From contig NZ_CP066356.1 of NCBI RefSeq assembly GCF_023278185.1, positions 2,162,001-2,226,000 on the forward strand: a stretch of DNA of 64,000 bases, given 5' to 3'. This document shows, one piece after another, positions 18,198 to 27,227 of this stretch. Made by a program: the position numbers and the translations under genes. The notes under the pieces are model-generated. The model was not told the DNA's origin, did no database searches, and saw only the letters and a list, made by a program, of their open reading frames with translations. The number at the start of each line of letters is the position of its first letter. Within the stretch, counting starts at the first letter, position 1. The stretch is from Bradyrhizobium elkanii USDA 76 (GTDB lineage Bacteria; Pseudomonadota; Alphaproteobacteria; Rhizobiales; Xanthobacteraceae).

Positions 18198-19523
18198 ATG
18201 AGCCAGACAGCCACCATCGCGCCTGATCGCGGCGCCCGCAGCGAGATCGAGACGTCGACGATCCGCGCGATCTCCTGGCGGCTGATCCCGTTCCTGATCC
18301 TGGCCTACTTCTTCTCCTATCTCGACCGCGTCAATCTCGGTTTCGCCGCGCTCACCATGAACAGCGAGCTGAAGTTCTCGCCGGTGGTGTTCTCGTTCGG
18401 CGCCGGCATCTTCTTCATCGGCTATTTCATTTTCGAGGTGCCGAGCAACCTGGCGCTGGAGCGGTTCGGCGCCAGCAAGTGGATCGCCCGCATCATGGTG
18501 AGCTGGGGCATCCTCTCGGCGTTGATGGCGGCGGTCTATGACGAGCACAGCTTCTACGCGCTGCGCTTCTTCCTCGGGGTGGCCGAGGCGGGCTTCTTCC
18601 CCGGCATCATCCTCTATCTGACCTACTGGTACCCGGCCGAGTATCGTGCGCGCTTCCTCGCCGCCTTCGCGCTCGCGGTGCCGATTTCGACCGTGATCGG
18701 CGCGCCGATCTCCGGCCTGTTGCTCGGCCTCGACGGCGTGATGGGCTTGAAAGGCTGGCAGTGGCTGTTCGTCATCGAGGGCATTCCCTCGGTGCTGCTC
18801 GGCATCGTCACCTGGTTCTATCTGACCGACCGGCCGGAGAAGGCCGAGTGGCTCTCGGCCGAGCAGAAGGCCTGGCTCAAGGCGAAGCTCGACGCCGAAG
18901 TCGCGGCCAAGCAGGCGGCGAAGCATTTCACGCTGGGCGAGGCGCTGTCCTCGCCGAAGGTGCTGGCGCTCAGCGCGATCTATTTCGGCTTCGTCGCCTC
19001 GCTCTACGGCATGCAGTTCTGGCTGCCGCAGATCGTCAAGGCATTCGGGCTGACCAATGCGCAGACCGGATTCGTCACCGCAATTCCCTATCTGTTTGGC
19101 ACGATCGCGATGACCCTGTGGGCGCGCCGTTCCGATGCCACGCGCGACCGCGTGTTCCATGTCGGCGCGCCGCTGCTGTTGACCGCGCTGGCGCTCGGCG
19201 TCTCCAGCTACATCACCGATCCGGTCATGACGATGGTGGTGCTGACGGTCGCCGCGATCGGCGTGTTCTGCACCTTCGCGGTGTTCTGGACGCTGCCGAC
19301 CGCCTGGCTCTCCGGCACCGCCGCCGCCGGCGCGATCGCGCTGATCAACTCGATCGGCAACCTCGCCGGTTTCGGCGGGCCCTATCTGATCGGCTGGGTC
19401 AAGGAAGCCACCGGCAGCACGTCGACCGGTCTGCTGGTGCTGTCGCTGTTGCCGCTCGCCGCGGGCCTGCTGGTTTTCCTCGGCAGCCACGAGACCAAGA
19501 CCGAGTTCGTCGGCGCGAAGTAG
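18198..19523 (+). CDS. MFS transporter, anion:cation symporter (ACS) type
   Basis: A 441-residue permease with 12 predicted helices. The start (ISWRLIPFLILAYFFSYLDRVNLGFAALTMN) and FFLGVAEAGFFPGIILYLTYWYPAEYRAR are typical of the ACS family, which carries organic anions such as phthalate, tartrate, glucarate or allantoate. The substrate cannot be told. GGGGGGACGC precedes the ATG. It stands alone between repeat elements. Confidence 0.9.
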   Translation: MSQTATIAPDRGARSEIETSTIRAISWRLIPFLILAYFFSYLDRVNLGFAALTMNSELKFSPVVFSFGAGIFFIGYFIFEVPSNLALERFGASKWIARIMVSWGILSALMAAVYDEHSFYALRFFLGVAEAGFFPGIILYLTYWYPAEYRARFLAAFALAVPISTVIGAPISGLLLGLDGVMGLKGWQWLFVIEGIPSVLLGIVTWFYLTDRPEKAEWLSAEQKAWLKAKLDAEVAAKQAAKHFTLGEALSSPKVLALSAIYFGFVASLYGMQFWLPQIVKAFGLTNAQTGFVTAIPYLFGTIAMTLWARRSDATRDRVFHVGAPLLLTALALGVSSYITDPVMTMVVLTVAAIGVFCTFAVFWTLPTAWLSGTAAAGAIALINSIGNLAGFGGPYLIGWVKEATGSTSTGLLVLSLLPLAAGLLVFLGSHETKTEFVGAK

Positions 19524-19547
19524 CTCGCCCTCAAATCACCTGCTCCC

Positions 19548-19662
19548 GTAGCCCGGATGGAGCCAGCGCAATCCGGGGACCCGCCACCGGCACGGTCCCG
19601 GATTTCGCGGAGCCTGTCATCGGGCGCGCGTTCGGGCGACCGTTGGCTTCATCCGGGCTACG
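19548..19662. repeat. Dispersed repeat, family B copy 1
   Basis: Opens GTAGCCCGGATGGAG and closes CATCCGGGCTACG, with inner GCAATCCGGGGAC. Same layout as 24777-24862, and a variant at 48930-48995. Confidence 0.75.
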
Positions 19663-19710
19663 CATTTTCCGAACACGCACCCGCCAAATCCGACCCCGCT
19701 CACGAATTGG

Positions 19711-19746
19711 TTATCACTGACGAATATTGACAATCGTCAGTGATAA
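19711..19746. promoter_or_regulatory. Palindromic operator over the RND pump promoter (probable TetR site)
   Basis: TTATCACTGACGA (19711-19723) and TCGTCAGTGATAA (19734-19746) are perfect 13-bp inverted arms with a 10-base spacer. A TTGACA -35-like box (19727-19732) lies in the spacer, and GATACT 17 bases further could serve as -10, so a bound repressor would block the promoter. The natural candidate is the TetR protein encoded at the end of the operon. Confidence 0.75.
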
Positions 19747-19788
19747 ATCGATACTCTTCATCAGTCGTCAGCCCGATGGAGATTTCAG

Positions 19789-20895
19789 ATGTTCGTTCGT
19801 TCCGTTTTCTCGAGCTATTACAGGCTCTTGACGGGAGCATCGTTGGCTTTTGCGGTGTTCGCGCTGACCGGCTGCAATGAAAAGGCGGCTGAAAACGCCG
19901 ATCCGGGACGCCCCGTCCTGGTGGCGACCGTCCGTTATGAAGCCGAAACCCCTGAGCGCAGCTTTGTCGGCACCATCAAGCCCCGTATCGAAGCCGATAT
20001 GGGCTTTCGGGTTGCCGGCAAGGTGGCCAAGCGGCTGGTCGAGGTCGGACAGACAGTCGACGTCGACCAGCCCTTGGCCACCCTCGACGAGGTCGACCTG
20101 AAGCTGCAGGCCGAGCAGGCGGAGGCGGAATTCCGCGCCGCCACCGGCGTGCTGGCGCAGGCCGCGGCCGCCGAGCAGCGCGCCAAGGATCTGAAGGCCA
20201 AGGGCTGGACCACCGACGCGGCGCTCGACTCCGCCAAGGCCGCCGGCGACGAGGCCCGCGCCCGGCTGAACCGCGCCGAGCGTTCGGTCGAGCTGACCAG
20301 GAATTCCCTCTCTTACGCAACGCTGGTGGCCGACACCCGGGGTGTCGTCACAGCGACCATGATCGAGCCCGGCCAGGTGGTTGCCGCGGGCCAGGCTTCG
20401 ATCCGTGTCGCCCGACTTGGCGAGAAGGAAGCTGTCGTCGCGATCCCCGAGACGCTTCTCGCTCGTGCCAGGTCGGGCGTAGCCACGGTGACGCTGTGGT
20501 CGGACGCCAAGAAGAGCTATGCCGCCAGGCTGCGCGAGGTCGCGCCGCAGGCCGATCCCGCCACCCGCACCTATCTCGCAAAATTCTCGCTGCCGGACGC
20601 CGACGAGGCGGTCTCGCTCGGCATGACCGCGACGCTGACGCTGGCCGACAAGGCGAGCGAGCGCGTCGCCAAGTTGCCGCTGTCGGCGCTGTACAGCCAG
20701 GGCGGCGATCCCTCGCTCTACATCGTCGACGACAAGGGCGACATCGTGCTGAAGCCGGTCAAGGTGAAGGCTTATGAGAGCAACTCCGTCGTTATCTCCG
20801 GCGGCGTTGACGATGGCGCCACGGTGGTCGCCCTCGGTGTGCAGAAACTCGATCCGAGCCAGAAAGTGCGGGTCGTGTCGTCGCTGTCGTTCTAA
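19789..20895 (+). CDS. RND efflux periplasmic adaptor (membrane fusion protein)
   Basis: A 368-residue lipoprotein-type adaptor. The signal ends in a lipobox (FALTGC, C29). Then come a barrel-sandwich/lipoyl segment (GFRVAGKVAKRLVEVGQTVDVDQPLATLD), an Ala/Glu-rich alpha hairpin (QAEAEFRAATGVLAQAAAAEQRAKDL) and beta-barrel domains. It would couple the inner-membrane pump to an outer-membrane channel; no TolC-like gene is nearby. It is the first gene of an adaptor-pump-TetR operon with a 55-base gap to the pump. Confidence 0.92.
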   Translation: MFVRSVFSSYYRLLTGASLAFAVFALTGCNEKAAENADPGRPVLVATVRYEAETPERSFVGTIKPRIEADMGFRVAGKVAKRLVEVGQTVDVDQPLATLDEVDLKLQAEQAEAEFRAATGVLAQAAAAEQRAKDLKAKGWTTDAALDSAKAAGDEARARLNRAERSVELTRNSLSYATLVADTRGVVTATMIEPGQVVAAGQASIRVARLGEKEAVVAIPETLLARARSGVATVTLWSDAKKSYAARLREVAPQADPATRTYLAKFSLPDADEAVSLGMTATLTLADKASERVAKLPLSALYSQGGDPSLYIVDDKGDIVLKPVKVKAYESNSVVISGGVDDGATVVALGVQKLDPSQKVRVVSSLSF

Positions 20896-20950
20896 CCCTC
20901 GCATAGCAGCGGAAACGGTTCTGGGACTGGTCTAGAACTTGGAGAGTTCG

Positions 20951-23900
20951 ATGAAGCGCTTCAACCTTTCAGCCTGGGCGGTCAGCCATCCGACGCTGGT
21001 GCTGTTCCTGATGATCATCCTCGCCGCCGCCGGCTTCTTCTCGTACGAGAAGCTCGGCCGCGCCGAGGATCCGTTCTTCACCGTCAAGGTGGTGAACGTC
21101 TCGGTGATGTGGCCGGGCGCGACCTCGCAGGAAATGCAGATGCAGGTCGCCGATCCCATTGAGAAGAAACTGCAGGAGCTGCCGTTCTTCGACAAGGTGC
21201 AGACCTATTCCAAGCCGGGCTTCACGGCGATGCAGGTCTCCTTCAAGGATTCGACCTCGCCGAAGGATGTGCCCTATCTCTTCTATCTGTTGCGCAAGAA
21301 GCTGGTCGATGTGCAGGGCGAGCTGCCCTCCGGCATCCTCGGTCCCGTCGTCAACGACGAATTCTCCGACGTCGATTCGATCCTCTATATGATGACCGGC
21401 GACGGCGCCAATTATGCGCAGCTCAAGAAGGTCGCGGAGGGTTTTCGCCAGCGCCTGCTGAAGGTGCCCGGCGTGACCAAGATCGATCTCTACGGCACCC
21501 AGGACGAGCGTATTTTCGTCGAGTTCTCGCATGCCAAGCTGGCGACGCTCGGCATCACGCCGCAGGCGCTGTTCGACTCGCTCGCCAAGCAGAATAACGT
21601 CACCCCGGCCGGCACCGTCGAGAGCTCCTCGCAGCGCGTGCCGCTGCGCGTCACCGGCGCGCTTGACGGCGTCAAGGCGGTTGCCGAGACGCCGGTCGAG
21701 AGCAACGGCCGCGTGTTCCGCCTCGGCGATATCGCGACCGTCAGCCACGGCTATGTCGATCCGCCAAGCTTCGTGGTGCGTCAGGAAGGCAAGCCGGCGC
21801 TCGGTATCGGCGTCGTCACCGCCAAGGGCGCCAACATCCTCGAGCTCGGCAAGGAAGTCCAGAAGGCGACCGCCGAGTTCCTGAAGGCGGTGCCGCAGGG
21901 CGTCGATATCCAGCAGATCGCCGACCAGCCCAAGGTGGTCGAGCACGCCGTCGGCGAGTTCGTGCACTCCTTCGTCGAGGCGCTCGCGATCGTGCTGTTC
22001 GTCTCCTTTGTCGCGCTCGGCTGGCGCACCGGCATCGTGGTCGCGCTGTCGGTGCCGCTGGTGCTCGGCATCGTCTTTATCGTGATGAACGCGATGTCGC
22101 TCGACCTGCACCGCATCACGCTCGGCGCGCTGATCATTGCGCTCGGCCTTCTGGTCGACGACGCCATTATCGCGGTCGAGATGATGGTGGTGAAGATGGA
22201 GCAGGGCTGGGACCGCATGAAGGCGGCGTCCTTTGCCTGGGAATCCACTGCGTTTCCGATGCTCACGGGAACGCTGGTCACGGCCGCTGGCTTCCTCCCC
22301 ATCGGCTTTGCCAATTCTGCGGTCGGCGAATATGCCGGCGGCATCTTCTGGATCGTGGCGATCTCGCTGGTCGCCTCCTGGTTCGTCGCGGTGATCTTCA
22401 CGCCCTATATCGGCGTCAAGCTGTTGCCCAACGTCAAGGTGCACCAGAACCACGATCCGCACGCGATCTACGAGACGCGGATGTATCGCGGCCTGCGCAG
22501 CGTCGTGCAGTGGTGCGTCGATCACCGCATCAAGGTGGTAGCGGCGACCGTCGGCGTCTTCGTTGCCTCCATCGTTGCGTTCGGCCACGTCCAGCAGCAG
22601 TTCTTCCCGCTGTCGGAGCGGCCCGAGCTGTTCCTGCAACTGCGTCTGCCCGAGGGCACCGCCTTCAACGTCACGGAGAAGGCGGTGAAGCAGGCTGAAG
22701 GGCTGCTGAAGGGCGATGACGATATCCAGACCTACACCGCCTATGTCGGCCAGGGCTCGCCGCGCTTCTGGCTCGGCCTCAACCCGCAGCTGCCGAACGA
22801 GGCCTTTGCCGAGATCGTGATTCTCGCCAAGAACGTCGAGGCGCGCGAGCGCGTCAAGGCCAAGATCGAGCAGGCCGCCGCCGATGGCGCGCTGAACGAG
22901 GCGCGGGTCCGGGTCGACCGCTTCAATTTCGGTCCGCCGGTCGGCTTCCCGGTCCAGTTCCGCGTGATCGGCCCCGATGCCAACAAGGTGCGCGACATCG
23001 CCTACCAGGTGCGCGACGTCATGCGCCAGAACAAGAACGTCAAGGACGTCCAGCTCGACTGGAACGAGCAGTCGCCCTACCTGAAGCTCGCCGTCGACCA
23101 GGATCGGGCGCGCGCGCTCGGCCTGACCCCGCAGGACGTCTCGCAGGCGCTGGCGATGCTGATCTCGGGCGCGCCGGTCACCACGATCCGCGACGGCATC
23201 GAGAAGGTCGGCGTGGTCGCCCGCGCGGTGCCGTCCGAGCGGCTTGATCTCGGCCGCGTCGGCGATCTCACCATCACCACGCGCAACGGCGTCGCCGTCC
23301 CGCTGCAGCAGATTGCCAAGATCGAATATGCGCATGAGGAGCCGATCCTGTGGCGGCGCAACCGCGACATGGCGATCACCGTGCGCTCCGACGTCGTCGA
23401 CGGCGTGCAGGCGCCTGACGTCACCAACCAGATCTCGCCGAAGCTGAAGGACATCCAGGCCCATCTCGAGCCGGCCTACCGGATCGAGCCGGGCGGGGCG
23501 TTCGAGGAATCCGCCAAGGGCAATGCGTCGATCTTCATCCTCTTCCCTGTGATGGTGATGGTGATGCTGACGCTGCTGATGATCCAGCTGCAGAGCTTCT
23601 CGCGCCTGTTCCTGGTGTTCCTGACCGCGCCGCTCGGCATCGTCGGCGCCTCGCTGGGGCTGAACGTCGCCAACCAGCCGTTCGGCTTCGTGGCGCTGCT
23701 CGGCCTGATCGCGCTCGCCGGCATGATCATGCGCAACGCCGTGATCCTGGTCGATCAGATCGAGAGCGACGTGGCGTCCGGCCTGACCCGGCGCGAGGCG
23801 ATCGTGGAAGCCACCGTCCGGCGCGCCCGGCCGGTGGTGCTGACGGCCCTGGCCGCCATCCTCGCCATGATCCCGCTGTCGCGCTCGGCGTTCTGGGGTC

Positions 23901-24088
23901 CGATGGCGATCACCATCATGGGCGGTTTGTTTGTTGCGACTTTCCTGACCTTGCTGTATCTGCCGGGCCTTTACGCCCTCTGGTTCCGCAAGACCCTCGA
24001 GGAAAGCGGCTCCGAGCAAACCGATACTGCGCCGCAGCATGCCGGCGATGCGCAACGCGCATTTCCGCTTGCTGAGGCGGCCGAATAA
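20951..24088 (+). CDS. RND efflux pump, inner-membrane transporter
   Basis: A 1045-residue HAE1-type RND permease with two six-helix halves and two large periplasmic loops. Proton-relay Asp residues are seen in LGLLVDDAIIAVE (TM4), and family motifs include SWFVAVIFTPYIGVKLLP, GSPRFWLGLNPQLPNEAFAEI and LLGLIALAGMIMRNAVILVDQIE. It exports organic compounds by proton antiport; which ones is unknown. I start at the ATG at 20951 (GGAGAG 4-5 bases upstream) instead of the TTG at 20939. Confidence 0.95.
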   Translation: MKRFNLSAWAVSHPTLVLFLMIILAAAGFFSYEKLGRAEDPFFTVKVVNVSVMWPGATSQEMQMQVADPIEKKLQELPFFDKVQTYSKPGFTAMQVSFKDSTSPKDVPYLFYLLRKKLVDVQGELPSGILGPVVNDEFSDVDSILYMMTGDGANYAQLKKVAEGFRQRLLKVPGVTKIDLYGTQDERIFVEFSHAKLATLGITPQALFDSLAKQNNVTPAGTVESSSQRVPLRVTGALDGVKAVAETPVESNGRVFRLGDIATVSHGYVDPPSFVVRQEGKPALGIGVVTAKGANILELGKEVQKATAEFLKAVPQGVDIQQIADQPKVVEHAVGEFVHSFVEALAIVLFVSFVALGWRTGIVVALSVPLVLGIVFIVMNAMSLDLHRITLGALIIALGLLVDDAIIAVEMMVVKMEQGWDRMKAASFAWESTAFPMLTGTLVTAAGFLPIGFANSAVGEYAGGIFWIVAISLVASWFVAVIFTPYIGVKLLPNVKVHQNHDPHAIYETRMYRGLRSVVQWCVDHRIKVVAATVGVFVASIVAFGHVQQQFFPLSERPELFLQLRLPEGTAFNVTEKAVKQAEGLLKGDDDIQTYTAYVGQGSPRFWLGLNPQLPNEAFAEIVILAKNVEARERVKAKIEQAAADGALNEARVRVDRFNFGPPVGFPVQFRVIGPDANKVRDIAYQVRDVMRQNKNVKDVQLDWNEQSPYLKLAVDQDRARALGLTPQDVSQALAMLISGAPVTTIRDGIEKVGVVARAVPSERLDLGRVGDLTITTRNGVAVPLQQIAKIEYAHEEPILWRRNRDMAITVRSDVVDGVQAPDVTNQISPKLKDIQAHLEPAYRIEPGGAFEESAKGNASIFILFPVMVMVMLTLLMIQLQSFSRLFLVFLTAPLGIVGASLGLNVANQPFGFVALLGLIALAGMIMRNAVILVDQIESDVASGLTRREAIVEATVRRARPVVLTALAAILAMIPLSRSAFWGPMAITIMGGLFVATFLTLLYLPGLYALWFRKTLEESGSEQTDTAPQHAGDAQRAFPLAEAAE

Positions 24089-24109
24089 TTGAAGATTGAG
24101 CAGGCCAAC

Positions 24110-24718
24110 ATGACACTGATCTCGGAACATAGCGAAACCGACACCCGCGAGCGGATTCTCGTGGTGGCGGAGCGCTTGTTCCGGCAGATCGGGTATCAGA
24201 AGACGACGGTCGCCGACATCGCCAAAGAGCTGCGGATGAGCCCCGCCAACGTGTACCGCTTCTTCGATTCGAAGAAGTCGATCCACGAGGGCGTGGCCCG
24301 CGGCCTGATGGGCGAGGTCGAGATCGAGGCCCAGCGCATCGCGCGCTCGGAAGGGCCGGCCGCGCCGCGCTTGCGCCAGATGATGACGACCATCAATCGC
24401 ATGAACACCGAACGCTATGTCGGCGATTCCAAGATGCACGAGATGGTCGAGATCGCGATGCAGGAGGACTGGGACGTCTGCGTCGCGCATATGGAGTGTA
24501 TCGCCTCCATTATCGGCGAGGTGATCGCGCAAGGAGCCGCGACGGGGGAGTTCGAGATCAAGGACCTGCAACTCGCCTCGCTGTGCGCCTGCACCGCGAT
24601 GATGCGGTTCTTCCACCCGCAGATGATCGCCCAATGTGCCACCAAGCCGGGCCCGACCATCGACCAGATGATCGATTTCGTGATCGCCGGCCTGTCGCCG
24701 CGCAGCCGCGCCAATTGA
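24110..24718 (+). CDS. TetR-family regulator of the RND operon
   Basis: A 202-residue repressor. The N-terminal HTH is standard (RERILVVAERLFRQIGYQKTTVADIAKELRMSPANVYRFFDSKKSIHEG), and the C-terminal ligand domain resembles AefR/AcrR-like proteins. It directly follows the pump gene (22 bases from the stop to the ATG; a TTG at 24089 is also possible), so it probably represses its own operon through the palindrome at 19711-19746. Confidence 0.9.
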   Translation: MTLISEHSETDTRERILVVAERLFRQIGYQKTTVADIAKELRMSPANVYRFFDSKKSIHEGVARGLMGEVEIEAQRIARSEGPAAPRLRQMMTTINRMNTERYVGDSKMHEMVEIAMQEDWDVCVAHMECIASIIGEVIAQGAATGEFEIKDLQLASLCACTAMMRFFHPQMIAQCATKPGPTIDQMIDFVIAGLSPRSRAN

Positions 24719-24776
24719 GCGCCAGCCCTGACATTTTCGTCAGTTGACTCTCCCGTCATTGCAGGCAAATCGAGTT

Positions 24777-24862
24777 GTAGCCCGGATGGAGCGTAGCGCA
24801 ATCCGGGGCCATTTCCGCTTGCGAGACTGTCCCGGATTACGCTGCGCTCCATCCGGGCTACG
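24777..24862. repeat. Dispersed repeat, family B copy 2
   Basis: GTAGCCCGGATGGAGCGTAG and its complement CTGCGCTCCATCCGGGCTAC face each other around GCAATCCGGGG. Ends 16 bases before the flavin reductase start. Confidence 0.85.
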
Positions 24863-24877
24863 CGAGAGGGGCTAGCC

Positions 24878-25501
24878 GTGACCGCCAAAGACCTGCATTT
24901 CTACGAGCCGAAGAACGGCCACGGCCTGAAGCACGACCCGTTCAACGCCATCGTGGCGCCGCGGCCGATCGGCTGGATCTCCTCGCGCGACAAGGGCGGC
25001 AACGTCAACCTCGCGCCCTACAGCTTCTTCAACGCGTTCTGCTACGTGCCGCCGATCATCGGCTTCTCCTCCACCAACTGGAAGGACAGCGTCGCCAACA
25101 TCCAGGACACCGGCGAGTTCGTCTGGAATCTGGCGACGATGGATCTCGCCAAACACATGAACGCGACGGCGGCGCATGTCGCGCGCGAGGTCGACGAGTT
25201 CAAGCTGGCGGGGCTCACGCAGGTCGCCGGCAAGCTCGTCAATGTGCCGCGGGTCGCCGAAAGCCCGGTGTCGTTCGAATGCAAGGTGAGCCAGATCGTC
25301 CAGCTCCAGGCCGCCGACGGCAAGAAGGCCGAGGCGTGGCTGACGCTCGGCGAGGTCGTCGCCGTCCACATCGACAAGGCCTTCATCAAGGACGGCGTCT
25401 ACCAGACCGGCCTCGCGCACCCGATCGTCCGCGCCGGCCGCCGCGGCGACTACTTCGAGATCAAGCCGGAAAACATGTTCGAGATGATCCGGCCGGATTA
25501 G
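24878..25501 (+). CDS. Flavin reductase-like (DIM6/NTAB) domain protein
   Basis: A 207-residue FMN-binding split-barrel protein. PRPIGWISSRDKGGNVNLAPYSFFNAFCYVPPIIGFSS is the classic flavin reductase-like segment, with the second part ECKVSQIVQL and a His/Ile turn later. These proteins reduce flavin for partner monooxygenases or act as stand-alone reductases. The start is GTG (24878) with GAGAGGGGC upstream. No partner monooxygenase is adjacent. Confidence 0.88.
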   Translation: MTAKDLHFYEPKNGHGLKHDPFNAIVAPRPIGWISSRDKGGNVNLAPYSFFNAFCYVPPIIGFSSTNWKDSVANIQDTGEFVWNLATMDLAKHMNATAAHVAREVDEFKLAGLTQVAGKLVNVPRVAESPVSFECKVSQIVQLQAADGKKAEAWLTLGEVVAVHIDKAFIKDGVYQTGLAHPIVRAGRRGDYFEIKPENMFEMIRPD

Positions 25502-25531
25502 CTTTACCTTTTCAGCGTTATGTCTCCGTAT

Positions 25532-25620
25532 CGTCATGGCCGGGCTTGTCCCGGCCATCCACGTCTTCGTTCTCGCGAGGTCCCAAGACGTGGATGCCCG
25601 GCACAAGGCAGGGCATGACG
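25532..25620. repeat. Dispersed intergenic palindromic element
   Basis: CGTCATGGCCGGGCTTGTCC.. pairs with ..GGCAGGGCATGACG, and CCACGTCTT.. with AAGACGTGG inside. A long hairpin, no coding content. Confidence 0.75.
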
Positions 25621-25770
25621 AGTTTGTGGAGCGACCGATCATGACACCACAACAATGTGAAATTTCCGCGCGCAGTGATGAAAAACCGTCACTCGCAACC
25701 TCTCCGAGAGCAGTCTAACCTCCACCCGCCAGGCCGGATCAACGGCCGGCCAACAGAGTGGGAGGATGCG

Positions 25771-27018
25771 ATGACTCGCCAACAGCGGAACAATCAAAAA
25801 GAACCGCGGCGTGATCCGAACGTTTCACGACGCACGCTGGTTCAGGGGCTGGCGGCTTCCGCCGCCGCCGCCGCCGTCGCGGGCATCGGCAGCGCGCTGG
25901 CCCAGAATGCGCCCGCGCCGGTCGGGCCGCCGACGACGATCACCAGCCCGCCGCGCGATTTCAGTCCGCGCGGTGCGCCGACCACCTATTTCTGGGACCC
26001 CGACATCATCGCGGTCGATCCGTCCTTCAACGACCTTGCCCAGCCCAACACCTCGATCAAGCGCCTCTTCACCGGTGTGCTTTGGGCGGAAGGCCCGGCC
26101 TGGAGCTCGCAGGGCCGCTATCTGTTGTGGAGCGACATCCCCAATAACCGGCAGATGCGCTGGTCGGAGGATGACGGCCATGTCAGCGTTTTCCGCATGC
26201 CGTCGAACTACTCGAACGGCAATTCGTTCGACTTCCAGGGCCGCCAGCTGTCCTGCGAGCATCTCACCCGCCGTGTGACGCGCTACGAAAATGACGGCAC
26301 CGCGACCGTGCTCGCTGATAACTATCAAGGCAAGCGGCTGAACTCGCCGAACGACATCGTCGCGCATCCCGACGGCAGCTACTGGTTCACCGATCCGCCC
26401 TACGGCAGCCAGCTCTACGAGGGTGAGCCCGATGCCGCCGGCGGCCCGGTCAATCCGGCCGGCAAGCTCAATCCCCGGATCGGCCAGCCGGCGGGCTTCG
26501 TGCCGTTCAAGCGCGAGTTGCCGACCAACTGCTATCGCATCGATCCGTCCGGCCGCGTCGATCTCGTGGTGAGCGAGGACCAGGTGCCCGATCCGAACGG
26601 CCTCTGCTTCTCGCCGGATTACAAGAAGCTCTACGTGGTCTCGACCGGCAAGGGACCGGGCGATAGCGGCCCGGGCGGCAAGGGTGACGTCTTCGTGTTC
26701 GACGTCGGCGCCGACAACAAGCTTTCCAACGGCAAGCGGTTCAGCGATTTCACGATCGACGGCGTGAAGTGCGGACCGGACGGCATCCGCTGCGACGTCA
26801 ACGGCAATGTCTGGTGCGCGAGCAATGCCGGCCGCGCGGTCGGTTACAGCGGCGTGACGGTGTGGTCGCCCGAAGGCAAGCTGCTCGGCCGCATCCGGCT
26901 GCCCGAGGTCTGCGGCAACATCACCTTCGGCGGCCCCAAGCGCAACCGCCTGTTCATGGCCGCAAGCCAGTCGCTCTACGCGGTCTATACGGCAACGCAG
27001 GGAGCGGGGCCCGCCTAG
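25771..27018 (+). CDS. SMP-30/gluconolactonase family protein, Tat-exported
   Basis: A 415-residue beta-propeller lactonase-like protein. The N-terminus has a twin-arginine signal (VSRRTLVQGLAASAAAAAVAGIGSALA). The propeller carries LWAEGPAW (metal-ligand Glu), LNSPNDIVAHPDGSYWFTDPPYG, DPNGLCFSPDYKKLYV and KCGPDGIRCDVNGNVW, all typical of gluconolactonases. It probably hydrolyses a sugar lactone in the periplasm. Start ATG 25771 behind GGGAGGATG; the open frame reaches back to 25657. Confidence 0.9.
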   Translation: MTRQQRNNQKEPRRDPNVSRRTLVQGLAASAAAAAVAGIGSALAQNAPAPVGPPTTITSPPRDFSPRGAPTTYFWDPDIIAVDPSFNDLAQPNTSIKRLFTGVLWAEGPAWSSQGRYLLWSDIPNNRQMRWSEDDGHVSVFRMPSNYSNGNSFDFQGRQLSCEHLTRRVTRYENDGTATVLADNYQGKRLNSPNDIVAHPDGSYWFTDPPYGSQLYEGEPDAAGGPVNPAGKLNPRIGQPAGFVPFKRELPTNCYRIDPSGRVDLVVSEDQVPDPNGLCFSPDYKKLYVVSTGKGPGDSGPGGKGDVFVFDVGADNKLSNGKRFSDFTIDGVKCGPDGIRCDVNGNVWCASNAGRAVGYSGVTVWSPEGKLLGRIRLPEVCGNITFGGPKRNRLFMAASQSLYAVYTATQGAGPA

Positions 27019-27030
27019 CTCGTCCTGCGT

Positions 27031-27054
27031 GGGGATGGCGTCTGCGCCATCCCC
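27031..27054. terminator. Hairpin after the SMP-30 gene
   Basis: GGGGATGGCG, loop TCTG, CGCCATCCCC: perfect 10-bp stem 12 bases after the stop codon. It has no T-run, so intrinsic termination is uncertain. Confidence 0.6.
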
Positions 27055-27083
27055 TGCTACCTGATTGTCGCAGCTCAGCTTTC

Positions 27084-27108
27084 GGAACTGAACGCGTGGC
27101 CTGCCGTT
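27084..27108 (+). promoter_or_regulatory. EcfG-type promoter match upstream of fadE
   Basis: GGAAC (27084-27088), 16 bases, CGTT (27105-27108). The match is perfect but the -10 is 119 bases before the fadE start. About one such match is expected by chance in a window this size, so this one is tentative. Confidence 0.4.
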
Positions 27109-27148
27109 AACAGAATGGCGCCTGGGCCGCGTCAATTTCGCTTTATTT

Positions 27149-27174
27149 GAACAGCGAAGTGTTCACCGGTGAAC
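27149..27174. promoter_or_regulatory. Overlapping palindromes, candidate operator of the fad operon
   Basis: GTTCACCGGTGAAC (27161-27174) is a perfect 14-bp palindrome, and GAACA-N6-TGTTC (27149-27164) overlaps it, so the GTTC/GAAC half-site occurs three times. It lies 53-79 bases before fadE. A repressor such as a TetR-type fatty-acid regulator is plausible; none is encoded next to it. Confidence 0.5.
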
Positions 27175-27227
27175 GGCACTTTCCGATAGGATCACCCATC
27201 CGCGCTGCCGTTTCATGAGGATCCGCC

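Noticed and set aside
20969..24634. 1221-codon minus-strand open frame opposite the RND pump
   Set aside because: Rich in His, Arg and Asp with no domain; a GC-bias mirror of the pump and tetR genes.
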